Positions 9,132-17,266 of a stretch of 64,000 nucleotides of DNA are shown one piece after another. Both the position numbers and the translations under genes were made by a program. How positions within the stretch are numbered: the first letter of the stretch is position 1; each line of letters opens with the position of its first letter. Under the pieces are notes generated by a model, which was given only the letters and a program-made list of their open reading frames with translations, did not search any database and was not told the origin of the DNA. This stretch comes from Arthrobacter sp. NIO-1057 (GTDB lineage: Bacteria > Actinomycetota > Actinomycetes > Actinomycetales > Micrococcaceae): positions 1,126,196 to 1,190,195 of the forward strand of contig NZ_FMAT01000001.1 in the NCBI RefSeq assembly GCF_900094805.1, read 5' to 3'.

Positions 9132-10075
9132 ATCATTTCACTTTCGTCAGCCAATACCCAGTGCTGGTTGGCTTCGTCGATGACGTGTTTTTGCAGGTTG
9201 GTGCTGGTTGACCAGCGCGCGATTTGCTCACGTAGAGTCGAGCGCTTGGACGCGTCGAGGCTGTTGTCGCGTTCCGGATTGGGCACGGCGCCCACGAGAA
9301 GCTGCGTGTAGGGATGCACGGGGTTATCCAGCAACTGAACGGATTCCCCGGATTCAACGATTCGTCCTTCGTTGAGCACGGCGATACGATCCGACAGGTA
9401 ACGTGCTGAAGCCAAGTCGTGCGTCACGTACAGGATGGTGATCCCGTGTTCGTCGCGAAGCTTATGGAGCAGATTCAGCACGCCAATACGCACGGATACG
9501 TCCAACATGGAGGTTGGTTCATCGGCCAAGATTACGCTCGGCTTGGCGGCCAGCACTCGGGCGATAGCAATACGCTGGCGTTGTCCGCCGGAGAGCTCAT
9601 GCGGGAAGGAGGAAAGCACTTCAGGGCTCAGCCCCACGGTGCTGACCAGCCGAGCCATCTCGCTGCGCTTGGACTTGATCTGCGGCTGGTGAATAGCCAA
9701 AGCCCGTTCCAAAATGTGCTCCACGCGAAAGGTCGGATTCAACGATCCAAAAGGATCCTGGAAGACCATCTGCACTTCGCTGCGGTATTCGCGTACTGCT
9801 GCACCCTTGAGTCCAGCGATGTCCTGCCCATTAACCAGGACTTCACCGGCATCTGGCGTCTCAAGCAGGGCCAAGCATCGTGCCAGCGTGGATTTGCCGG
9901 ATCCAGATTCACCCACGAGCGCAACGATTTCACCGCGCTGAATCTCCAGATCAATATTCTTCAACGCAGGAACCGTCTTGCGATTGAAGAGCGAAGAGCT
10001 CTTGTACGACTTGCTCAGTGAACGAATGCTCACCGCCGGGCTAAGAGCGGTCTTCTCTGCTGTCCTTGAAGTCAT
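9128..10075 (-). CDS. ABC transporter ATP-binding protein, Dpp/Opp F type
   Basis: The 315-residue ATPase of an oligopeptide-family (PepT) importer has Walker A GESGSGKST (about 55-63), Q-loop MVFQDPFGSLNP, signature LSGGQRQR and Walker B VILADEPTSMLD. The C-terminal NPVHPYTQLLVGAVPNP segment is the characteristic Opp/Dpp ATPase tail. It sits between the DppD-like gene (four-base ATGA overlap) and the GH32 gene (four-base overlap). In this operon the cargo is more likely a fructo-oligosaccharide than a peptide. Confidence 0.88.
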   Translation of the reverse strand: MTSRTAEKTALSPAVSIRSLSKSYKSSSLFNRKTVPALKNIDLEIQRGEIVALVGESGSGKSTLARCLALLETPDAGEVLVNGQDIAGLKGAAVREYRSEVQMVFQDPFGSLNPTFRVEHILERALAIHQPQIKSKRSEMARLVSTVGLSPEVLSSFPHELSGGQRQRIAIARVLAAKPSVILADEPTSMLDVSVRIGVLNLLHKLRDEHGITILYVTHDLASARYLSDRIAVLNEGRIVESGESVQLLDNPVHPYTQLLVGAVPNPERDNSLDASKRSTLREQIARWSTSTNLQKHVIDEANQHWVLADESEMI

Positions 10076-10989
10076 AACGCTTCTCCTTGCGACAGTACGG
10101 GCTGATCAGTCGGTGCAACCCAATGGCCGTCTCCGTGGTCTTCCAGGTCCTGAACATTGGTGAATTTGACGCCCTCGGCCAGCCCTGTGAGCTTGACCTT
10201 GGGGCCGTGCAGCGGTGGGAACGCACCGAGAAGAGCTTGCGTGTACGGGTGGCGGGAGTCGTGGTGGAGGATCCGTGATGGCGCAAGCTCCACAATGCGG
10301 CCGCCATACATGATGCCAATACGGTTGGAGAGTTCAAGCATCAGTGACATGTCGTGAGTGATGAACAAGATGGCAAAGCCCAATTCATTTTGCAGATCGC
10401 GGATCTGCTCCAGAATTTCTTGCTGTACCACTACGTCCAGTGCCGTGGTTGGTTCATCAAGGATCAACAACCTCGGGTTCAACGCACAGGCCATGGCGAT
10501 AACAATGCGCTGGCGCTGCCCGCCAGATAACTGATGCGGATAGGCGCGCAAACGTGCAGGATCAATCCTGACCATCTTGAGAAGCTCTTCAGCACGCTGC
10601 ATGGCTGTGGCACGGGTGCCGCCACGATGGGTGCGGATCACGTCAACAAATTGCTCGCCGATTCTGGTGACCGGATTCAAAGAATTCATCGCCGATTGGA
10701 ACACCATGGCGACGTTGTTCCAACGCCACGCACGCAGTTCCGCCTCGTCCATCCCCAAAACATCCTTGCCATCAAAAAGAATCTTGCCGTGCGTGATCCG
10801 GGCAGGATCCTTCAACAAACGCATGATCGAGTTGGCGATGGTTGACTTGCCGCAGCCCGACTCCCCCGCCAGGCCAAAAATCTCACCGGCGTGGATGGTG
10901 AAGCTGACGCGGTCGGCGCCGCGCACTGCGCGTTCATCGCTGACGTATTCGACCGTCAGTTCCTGGACTTCCAGTACCGGGACGCTCAT
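10072..10989 (-). CDS. ABC transporter ATP-binding protein, Dpp/Opp D type
   Basis: The second ATPase subunit (305 residues) of the same importer has Walker A GESGCGKST, Q-loop MVFQSAMNSLNP, signature LSGGQRQR and Walker B LLILDEPTTALD. The tail HPYTQALLGAFPPLHGP is typical of DppD/OppD, although the usual cysteine-rich Fe-S-like tail is absent. Its start overlaps the permease stop and its stop overlaps the next ATPase start, both by four bases, giving strict translational coupling and stoichiometric production of the heterodimeric ATPase. Confidence 0.88.
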   Translation of the reverse strand: MSVPVLEVQELTVEYVSDERAVRGADRVSFTIHAGEIFGLAGESGCGKSTIANSIMRLLKDPARITHGKILFDGKDVLGMDEAELRAWRWNNVAMVFQSAMNSLNPVTRIGEQFVDVIRTHRGGTRATAMQRAEELLKMVRIDPARLRAYPHQLSGGQRQRIVIAMACALNPRLLILDEPTTALDVVVQQEILEQIRDLQNELGFAILFITHDMSLMLELSNRIGIMYGGRIVELAPSRILHHDSRHPYTQALLGAFPPLHGPKVKLTGLAEGVKFTNVQDLEDHGDGHWVAPTDQPVLSQGEAL

Positions 10990-11960
10990 TTTTCTTCCTT
11001 TCGCGCCACGGTGGTCGCCGCGGTGCTCTTCGTTGCGTGCTTTGGACGGCGCAGGCGCGGGTTGGTGATTTCATCTACCGCGTAGTTGCACAGTGCCAAC
11101 GCGAATGCGACCAAGGCGATGGCCAGACCCGATGGCACAAAAATCCACCATTGGCCGAGCATGAGAGAACCATCGCTGGTAGCCCAGAAGAGATTGGTTC
11201 CCCAAGAGATCGTGTTCACGTCGCCCAGGCCCAGGAATTCGAGGCCAGCTTGAGCGCCGATGGATCCGATGATGCAGCCCAAGAGCGTGGTCATGACGAC
11301 CGAGGCCATGTTGGGCAGGATCTCGCGAATCATGATGCGCAGCGGGCGTTCTCCGGACACCAGCGCTGCGGCCACATAGTCCTTGCCCCGAATGGACATT
11401 GCCTGGGAACGCATGACGCGCGCGCTGCCAGCCCAACCGGTAATCACCAAGACGACAATGACCGTGCCAAGTCCCGGAGGCATGAAGGCCGCCAAGATCA
11501 CCAGCAACGGCAGACCCGGTACCAGTAGAAAGACGTTGGTCACCAGGGAAAGCACCTCGTCCAGGCCACGTCCGAAGTAGGCTCCGCTCAGACCGACGAG
11601 GACGCCTATAACGGTAGAAAAAATGCCGGCGGCAAAACCGACGAAGAGCGAGGAGCGGGCTCCCCACAGTGTCAGTCCCAGGACGTCTTGCCCTTTAGTC
11701 GTGGTCCCCAGCAGGTGCTGCAAGCTCGGGGTGCTAGCGCCGGCCGAAGTGATACGTGCCGGGTCCCCCGGGAACAGCAATGGAGCTAACAAGGCCAAGA
11801 TGATGAAGACAAGGATAATGCTCAGTCCGGCCATTGCCTTGCCATTGCGAAGCAAAGTGCGCAACAGGCGCGTTGCGCTTACTCGCGCACGATTGACCGT
11901 GCTTTCGTCGAGTGGCTCTTCAGCCATGAGTGTCTGGGGATCAATTGCATTCTGGCTCAT
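10986..11960 (-). CDS. ABC transporter permease, DppC type
   Basis: This 324-residue inner-membrane subunit has an N-terminal cytoplasmic segment, a first helix (about 42-65), an OppC-type extracytoplasmic insert with LLGTTTKGQDVL, and about five further helices. The EAA loop that docks the ATPases is AAALVSGERPLRIMIREILPN. It pairs with the DppB-type subunit encoded five bases upstream. The motif TTKGQDVLGLTLWGARSSL is diagnostic of the DppC/OppC family. The tail is rich in Lys, Arg and Thr. Confidence 0.87.
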   Translation of the reverse strand: MSQNAIDPQTLMAEEPLDESTVNRARVSATRLLRTLLRNGKAMAGLSIILVFIILALLAPLLFPGDPARITSAGASTPSLQHLLGTTTKGQDVLGLTLWGARSSLFVGFAAGIFSTVIGVLVGLSGAYFGRGLDEVLSLVTNVFLLVPGLPLLVILAAFMPPGLGTVIVVLVITGWAGSARVMRSQAMSIRGKDYVAAALVSGERPLRIMIREILPNMASVVMTTLLGCIIGSIGAQAGLEFLGLGDVNTISWGTNLFWATSDGSLMLGQWWIFVPSGLAIALVAFALALCNYAVDEITNPRLRRPKHATKSTAATTVARKEEK

Positions 11961-11965
11961 TTGAT

Positions 11966-12943
11966 TCAGCCCTTCCGCACGCGAGGGTCAAGTCGTACGT
12001 AGACCAGGTCTACGAGGAAGTTGGCAATCAGCACTGCCGCGGTAATGGTCAAGAACATGCCCTGCATCAGCGGGTAGTCGAGACCTTGAACCGCACCGAG
12101 CAGCTGGTAGCCAACGCCCGGGTAGGCGAACACTACTTCGGTCAGCAGCGCGCCGCCGACTATGAACCCGATGCTCATGCCCATGCTGGTGACCGATGGC
12201 AGCATGGCGTTGCGTGCTGCATAGTTCAGCATGATGCGGTGAGGTCGAAGCCCCTTGGCTTCTGCCATCAAGATGTAGTCTTCCGAGTTGGTGGCAATCA
12301 TGGTGTTACGCATGCCCAGCATCCAACCGCCCAATGAAACCAGGACGATGGTCAATGCCGGCAGGATCAGGTGCGCTGCCACATCCAGAATGAAAACAAG
12401 GTTGAATCCAGGAACCAACCCTACGGAGAAAGCGTGGCGCATCGGGGCTACGCCCATGCTGATGCCAAAGATATACAACGCGCCCATGGCAAGCCAGAAG
12501 TACGGGAAGGACCCGATAAATACCAGCAACGGCGGAGCAATGGAGTCCAGGAAACCTCCGCGGCGCCATGCGGCCAGGATGCCGAGCAGGTTGCCGAGAA
12601 TCACTGCGATGATCAGTGAAGTTAATCCGAGCAGCAAAGTCCACGGAAGCTGCGAGGCGATAACTTCGGAGACCGGGGTGGGGAAACGGGAAATCGACAT
12701 CCCAAAATCACCGGTCAAGATCCGACCGAGATAGGCAAAGTATTCGGGGATGATGGGGCCGCCATCAACACCCATCAGCGTACGCAGTGCCTCGACCTGT
12801 TGAGGTTCAAGGCGTTGCTGCGAACGTGAAAGCATGCGGGTGACAGGATCACCTGGCATCAGCCGCGGCAGCAGGAAATTCAGTGTGATGGACGCCCAGA
12901 AGGCCAAGAGATAAAAGCCCAAGCGTCGTAAGAGGAAACTCAT
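11966..12943 (-). CDS. ABC transporter permease, DppB type
   Basis: The 325-residue membrane subunit has the classic DppB start: an N-terminal helix (about 7-27), then PRLMPGDPVTRML. About six helices are predicted in all. The docking loop is MAEAKGLRPHRIMLNYAARNAMLPSVT, and the C-terminus EVVFAYPGVGYQLLGAVQGLDYPLMQG is strongly conserved in DppB/OppB. It follows the substrate-binding protein gene with a 72-base gap. AAGGA precedes the ATG. Confidence 0.88.
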   Translation of the reverse strand: MSFLLRRLGFYLLAFWASITLNFLLPRLMPGDPVTRMLSRSQQRLEPQQVEALRTLMGVDGGPIIPEYFAYLGRILTGDFGMSISRFPTPVSEVIASQLPWTLLLGLTSLIIAVILGNLLGILAAWRRGGFLDSIAPPLLVFIGSFPYFWLAMGALYIFGISMGVAPMRHAFSVGLVPGFNLVFILDVAAHLILPALTIVLVSLGGWMLGMRNTMIATNSEDYILMAEAKGLRPHRIMLNYAARNAMLPSVTSMGMSIGFIVGGALLTEVVFAYPGVGYQLLGAVQGLDYPLMQGMFLTITAAVLIANFLVDLVYVRLDPRVRKG

Positions 12944-13015
12944 GGTGTGTGTCCTTGACTAAGGATCGCAACGTAGTGGGCGGATGTAATCCGCCCACTA
13001 CGGGGGAAAATATTG

Positions 13016-14692
13016 CTAGTTTGCAGGCTCTAGGCTGGTGAGAACCAAAACCGTGGTCGGTGCTCGGTTGCTCAGAGTCGCGTAGGGGTTCTCTTCGGTA
13101 GGCCAGCCAACGAAGTTCTCGGTGGTGTAGGCGCCCCACTCTGGGCCGGCAAATAGCGGCACTACTGGTGCCAGTTCGCTGTACCGTGCCTGCAGGTCAT
13201 TAGCAATCTGCTTCTGTTCGCCTTCATCACTGGTGGAAACAAACTTGTTCAGCAGCTCATCGGCTTTCTTGTCGCTGAAGCGGTGGTAGTTATCGAAGGT
13301 CTGCTTGCCCACTGGCTTCACGTTCTGGCTGCCCATGAGGTTCAGGTAGTACTGGTACGGGGTTGGCGCATTGGCAGTCCACACGATGCCGGTATCAAAT
13401 TCTCCGGTCTCGTATCCTGCGGTAACCGAAGCCCAGTCAGGTGAATCGACAGTGGCTTTGATGCCTACGTCTTGGAGATTCTGGGCAATGATGTTCGCCA
13501 CCGACAGCCAGTCGGTGGAGCTGGAACCGACGGAGATATCAAAGGTGAATGGCTTGCCCGCAGGCGTGGTGCGCTGGCCCTGGGCATTTTCCTTGTAGCC
13601 GGCTTCGTCCAGAAGCTTCTTGGCGCCTTCAACATCGCGCTTGGTCCAGTCGCACTTCTCTACTACCGCAGTATCGCGCCACTTGTCGTAGTTGTTGGAC
13701 AGGCCGGTGCAGTCAGCTGGTTTGGCGTAGCCGGACATGCCGACCTTGGTGACCTGGTCACGATCAACGGCCATGCTCAGCGCCTTGCGCACGCGCACAT
13801 CCGAGAAGTCCTTCTTGGTGGTGTTAAGCTGCCAGTTGATTTCTGCACCGGTGGTCGGGAACCAGAAGTGGCGGTGCTCAGGATCCTTGTCCACGTAGGT
13901 GGTCTGGATATCCGGCATGTAGGTCTGGGTCCAGTCGACATCACCGGAGATAGCTGCCAAGTTGGCGCCGTCGTTGCCTGCGAATGCGAGCATACGGATG
14001 CCGCCAAGCTTTTGCTTGTCTGCTTGCCAGTAGTTCGGGTTCTTGCCCAATTCGAAGGACTGCGCTTGGAAGTTGCCGACCTCGGTGTAAGGGCCGGTGC
14101 CAACAGGCTTAGGGTTCTCTTCGTTACCTGGCTTCTTGAACTTGGACCAGATATGAGCAGGAACGATTACTTGCTGGCCCAGTTCATACAAGGCAGGGGT
14201 GAAAGCTTTCTTGAAGGTGAACTCCACGGTCAAGTCGTCCGGGGTTTTGATGGACTTCACGTAGTCGAATCCGCCGAGCAGTTTCTTCTGCAGTTCAACC
14301 GAAAGCTTGACGTCCTTGGAAGTCAGCGGTGTGCCATCCGAGAATTTCACGTTTTTACGAAGGTTGAAGGTCAAGGACTTGCCGTCTTTGCCTGCGCTCC
14401 ATTCGGTGGCAAGCCAAGGAACTGTGTCACCGTTTGCCGGGTTGTAAACCAGCATGGATTCATAGATGGACTGGCCGGTCATTGGCGCGGCGTTTGGTGA
14501 GAATGGGTTGAAGTTTCGGGAGAAAGTGCCCATATCTTCACGTGGGATGGTGAGGAACGCAGCGCTTGCTGATCCGTTGCCATTTTCAGTTACGCCAGGA
14601 TTAGATGCAACGCATCCACTCAAGGCGAGAGCACCCACCACTGCGGTGGCAGCCGCAGCAAGGTGCGCACGACGTAGGTATTTGATTATCAT
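13016..14692 (-). CDS. ABC transporter substrate-binding lipoprotein, family 5 (DppA/OppA type)
   Basis: The 558-residue extracytoplasmic binding protein has an N-terminal lipoprotein signal with lipobox ALSGC; Cys27 is the predicted lipid anchor. The SBP_bac_5 signature is visible in LVYNPANGDTVPWLATEWSAGKDGKSL and KFSDGTPLTSKDVKLSVEL, followed by VRKALSMAVDRDQV. Family 5 proteins mostly bind peptides or nickel, but several bind oligosaccharides. With a LacI regulator before it and a GH32 gene after the permeases and ATPases, levan-derived oligofructosides are the inferred ligand. The ribosome binding site is GAGGAA, five bases before the ATG. Confidence 0.87.
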   Translation of the reverse strand: MIIKYLRRAHLAAAATAVVGALALSGCVASNPGVTENGNGSASAAFLTIPREDMGTFSRNFNPFSPNAAPMTGQSIYESMLVYNPANGDTVPWLATEWSAGKDGKSLTFNLRKNVKFSDGTPLTSKDVKLSVELQKKLLGGFDYVKSIKTPDDLTVEFTFKKAFTPALYELGQQVIVPAHIWSKFKKPGNEENPKPVGTGPYTEVGNFQAQSFELGKNPNYWQADKQKLGGIRMLAFAGNDGANLAAISGDVDWTQTYMPDIQTTYVDKDPEHRHFWFPTTGAEINWQLNTTKKDFSDVRVRKALSMAVDRDQVTKVGMSGYAKPADCTGLSNNYDKWRDTAVVEKCDWTKRDVEGAKKLLDEAGYKENAQGQRTTPAGKPFTFDISVGSSSTDWLSVANIIAQNLQDVGIKATVDSPDWASVTAGYETGEFDTGIVWTANAPTPYQYYLNLMGSQNVKPVGKQTFDNYHRFSDKKADELLNKFVSTSDEGEQKQIANDLQARYSELAPVVPLFAGPEWGAYTTENFVGWPTEENPYATLSNRAPTTVLVLTSLEPAN

Positions 14693-14736
14693 TGAAGTTC
14701 CTCATCCATTCATGTGATGTGTAGCGGAGGGGAAGC

Positions 14737-15762
14737 TCATCTACGGCCGTGCATGGCCACAGATGAACGAATGCGTGGAGGGCAGCCGATGGTAATTTGG
14801 CGATTCTCAATCGGTGAGCCCTCTACCATTTGGTTGAGTAGAGCTACTCCTGCCATACCCAATTCTTCAAAGGGCAGGGCAATCGTTGTCAGTTTTGGTC
14901 GCATATGCGGAGCCAGGATTTCTTGATCGTCAAATCCGACGATTGAAATGTCTTCTCCTACACGCAAACCACGTTCTTTGATTGCGTCATAGGCGCCCAT
15001 GGCGATCCGGTCATTACCGCAAAAAATTGCGGTCGGCGGATCTGATTGGCTTAGCAACGTTTGCGTCCCGTGATAGCCGCTGTCCGCGGTTCCATCGCCA
15101 GGGACGATTTTTGAATCGTCCGGCTCGATCCCATGATCCAACAAGGCCTGCTTCATACCGGTTTGGCGCCCGATTTGTGCAGGGATTCCTGTTTTGAGGG
15201 TAATGTGCCCGATGTTGGTATGTCCCGCCTCTGCGAGAATTTCGGCCGCGGCGTAACCGCCACCGATCTCATCAGGAACAATTGAGGGGAATTCTCTCTC
15301 AGCGTCAAAGCAATTGACCAAAACGCAGGGAACCGATTTCGCGTTCTCCGGCACTGTGATTTCACGGTGCCACGTGGTTGCGATGATCAGTCCGCCGACT
15401 TGTTGCTCCAGTAGCTTTTCCACGGCGAGTTGTTCCATGCCCGGATCATCTTCGCTTGGCGCGACGAGCAGAAAATTGCCGTCTTTCCATGCTGCCTGCT
15501 GTGCTCCTTTGATCACGTCGGTAGCAAAGGGAGAAGTGGCAATTTCGGTAACCAGGCCGAACCATGAGCTGCGTTTGCTAGCCAGGGTACGTGCAGCCGC
15601 GTTGGGGCGGTAGCCCAGCTCGCGAGCTGCCTGGTTGATTCTCTCTCGCGTGGACTCGGGGATGCTCGATTCCATCCGTCCGTTGAGTACAAACGAAACC
15701 GTTGTTCGGCTGACGCCGGCCGCTTTGGCAACGTCTGCCATGGTCACAGATTGTGGTGGCAT
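14737..15762 (-). CDS. LacI-family transcriptional regulator (first gene of the Dpp/GH32 operon)
   Basis: The 341-residue repressor has an N-terminal LacI helix-turn-helix (TMADVAKAAGVSRTTVSFVL, about 7-26), hinge helix ELGYRPNAAARTLAS and a periplasmic-binding-protein-like sugar domain (FGLVTEIATSPFATDVIKGA to the C-terminus). It is the promoter-proximal gene of a seven-gene unit with the Dpp-type importer and secreted GH32, 44 bases before the binding-protein gene. It probably autoregulates the unit by binding the palindromes just upstream. A strong GGGAGGAGG precedes the ATG. The effector is probably fructose or an oligofructoside. Confidence 0.87.
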   Translation of the reverse strand: MPPQSVTMADVAKAAGVSRTTVSFVLNGRMESSIPESTRERINQAARELGYRPNAAARTLASKRSSWFGLVTEIATSPFATDVIKGAQQAAWKDGNFLLVAPSEDDPGMEQLAVEKLLEQQVGGLIIATTWHREITVPENAKSVPCVLVNCFDAEREFPSIVPDEIGGGYAAAEILAEAGHTNIGHITLKTGIPAQIGRQTGMKQALLDHGIEPDDSKIVPGDGTADSGYHGTQTLLSQSDPPTAIFCGNDRIAMGAYDAIKERGLRVGEDISIVGFDDQEILAPHMRPKLTTIALPFEELGMAGVALLNQMVEGSPIENRQITIGCPPRIRSSVAMHGRR

Positions 15763-15802
15763 GCCCCCTCCTCCCCTTTGAGATCAGTGCGTGTACTGAC
15801 GT

Positions 15803-15884
15803 GCAAACGTTTTGCTAACACGATTCAGTAACGCGCGTTACTACGCTGAGAAATAATGTAACTCACATCACTTGCGAGTGTCAA
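15803..15884 (-). promoter_or_regulatory. Promoter and LacI-type operators of the lacI-Dpp-GH32 operon
   Basis: On minus, TTGACA (15884-15879) and TACATT (15860-15855) are 18 bases apart and form a good promoter. About 12 bases further lies the perfect 16-base palindrome AGTAACGCGCGTTACT (15827-15842). A second LacI-like palindrome, GCAAACGTTTTGC, lies at 15803-15815, about 40 bases before the ATG. Both would block transcription when occupied. A weak CRP-like GTGATGTGAGTTACA lies inside the promoter spacer. Confidence 0.6.
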
Positions 15885-15976
15885 GAAAGAATTTTTCGGG
15901 AGGTCGTGAGAGCGCGCCACAAGGAAAGCACGTGAGTAAAAAGCGGTAGGCGTGCCGGCATTCCGAGCGTTATTTG

Positions 15977-16011
15977 CCCTTGATGCGGTCATTTGCCGCA
16001 TGGCCCAAGGG
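15977..16011 (-). terminator. Candidate terminator hairpin of the second lacI gene
   Basis: CCCTTG-ATGCGG at 15977-15988 pairs with CCGCAT and CAAGGG ending at 16011, around a TCATTT loop. It lies downstream of the lacI gene that stops at 16124. No T-tract follows on minus, so termination is uncertain. The rest of 15885-16123 shows no gene. Confidence 0.35.
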
Positions 16012-16123
16012 ACCACGGCAAGTCAAGAACAGGAGCGGCCTGGCGGAACAGCTCACGAACCCACTAGTGGGACTTTCTGGGAGATCAAGAGTCTAATTCC
16101 CGCCAGTTTCCAAGTAGATCCGG

Positions 16124-17152
16124 CTAATGAGCCATCATTGAGTCGCGCTCGATAAGCGGCATATCAATCTGGTGCTCGCCAGGCTTTAGATTTCCATCCA
16201 GCAGCAGATCAACAGCGAGCGAACCCATTTCTTCATAAGGAAGACGAATCGAGCTCAGCTGGGGTCGAAGATAACTGGCAATGATTTCATCATCGAAAGA
16301 CAGCACAGATAGATCCTTGCCCGGGGTCAGCCCTTGTTCGGCGAGCGCCTGGAAGACACCCATGGCTACACGGTCATTGGCGCAAATGATGGCATCCGGG
16401 CTGTGTCCTTCAGCAAGTAACTGCGTGGTGGCTTCATAACCATCAGTAGGGTTCCAGTCATCTAGCACCCAGTGGCCAAGGACTTCGAGTTTCGTTTCGG
16501 CCAGGGTGCCGCGCAATGAACTGAACCGACGGGAAATACTGGGGTACGTCCGTGGATCTTTTTCAGCGTTCGCCAGTTCACCGATGACTGCGACACTGCG
16601 TGCCCCGGATTCAATCACACGCTGCACCGCCTTGGCACCTGATTCCCATTCGTTGGGTAGTACCGCAGTACAGGGACTGTCATCAATGCCATTGACCAGC
16701 ACAGTAGGCAATCCGGTATGTGGAATCTTCAAGTCGCGTTGACGAGAATCCATGAATCCAAGAATGAGGCCGTCTACATCGCGGTCCGTCATCTGGGTAA
16801 TGGCTTCAGCAATCTGGTCTGGCTTGCCGAAGGTTTCAGCGATGAGCACTGTATGGTCGCGCGCCTCAGCCGCGCGAAGGATGCCGGTGATCATTTCGGA
16901 GGCAAAGCGAGTCACTGTGACTTGATCAGAGATGAAGCCGAGGGTGCGCGTCTTGCCGCTTCGCAAAGACTGGGCGGCAGCGTTGGGGCGGTAGCCCAAT
17001 TCCTTGGCGACTTCACGAACGCGTTCTTTCGCTTCCGCCGATAGCCGGGCTCCTTCTTTGTTATTCAAGATGAGACTGACTGCCGCTTTAGACATTCCCG
17101 AGGCCTTTGCCACGTCAGCTAGTGTTACCCGCTTTGCTTTGTGCGTTTCCAC
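16124..17152 (-). CDS. LacI-family transcriptional regulator (divergent from the cytosolic GH32 operon)
   Basis: The 342-residue LacI repressor has DNA-binding region VTLADVAKASGMSKAAVSLIL, hinge ELGYRPNAAAQSLRSG, and a sugar-binding domain starting LGFISDQVTVTRFASEMITG. The frame stays open to an ATG at 17182. I prefer the GTG at 17152 because GAGGGA lies five to six bases before it and because it begins near the usual LacI N-terminus. It is monocistronic and divergent from the GH32-fructokinase-MFS operon, whose start carries a perfect 20-base palindrome. It is therefore the likely repressor of that operon. Confidence 0.85.
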   Translation of the reverse strand: METHKAKRVTLADVAKASGMSKAAVSLILNNKEGARLSAEAKERVREVAKELGYRPNAAAQSLRSGKTRTLGFISDQVTVTRFASEMITGILRAAEARDHTVLIAETFGKPDQIAEAITQMTDRDVDGLILGFMDSRQRDLKIPHTGLPTVLVNGIDDSPCTAVLPNEWESGAKAVQRVIESGARSVAVIGELANAEKDPRTYPSISRRFSSLRGTLAETKLEVLGHWVLDDWNPTDGYEATTQLLAEGHSPDAIICANDRVAMGVFQALAEQGLTPGKDLSVLSFDDEIIASYLRPQLSSIRLPYEEMGSLAVDLLLDGNLKPGEHQIDMPLIERDSMMAH

Positions 17153-17200
17153 GATTCCCTCTTGCGACAGTCTTACATGCAATTATTCGAGCCTAGCCTA

Positions 17201-17252
17201 TTGCAGGGATCGATTCACGCTGTTAGAGTCTTGTGCTAAATGGATTTAGCAC
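17201..17252 (+). promoter_or_regulatory. Promoter and LacI-type operator of the GH32-fructokinase-MFS operon
   Basis: TTGCAG (17201-17206) and TAGAGT (17224-17229) are 17 bases apart. The perfect inverted repeat GTGCTAAATGGATTTAGCAC (17233-17252) starts three bases after the -10 and so covers the expected transcription start, the classical position for a LacI operator. The divergently encoded LacI protein is the natural candidate to bind it. Confidence 0.65.
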
Positions 17253-17266
17253 TTTCTTATTGAAGG

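Noticed and set aside
13472-14500. 342-codon plus-strand frame
   Set aside because: Shadow of the binding-protein gene on minus, which has a lipobox and family 5 motifs.
16060-16071. Palindrome CCCACTAGTGGG
   Set aside because: Fully self-complementary without a loop, not near a promoter, and not similar to the LacI sites; probably chance.
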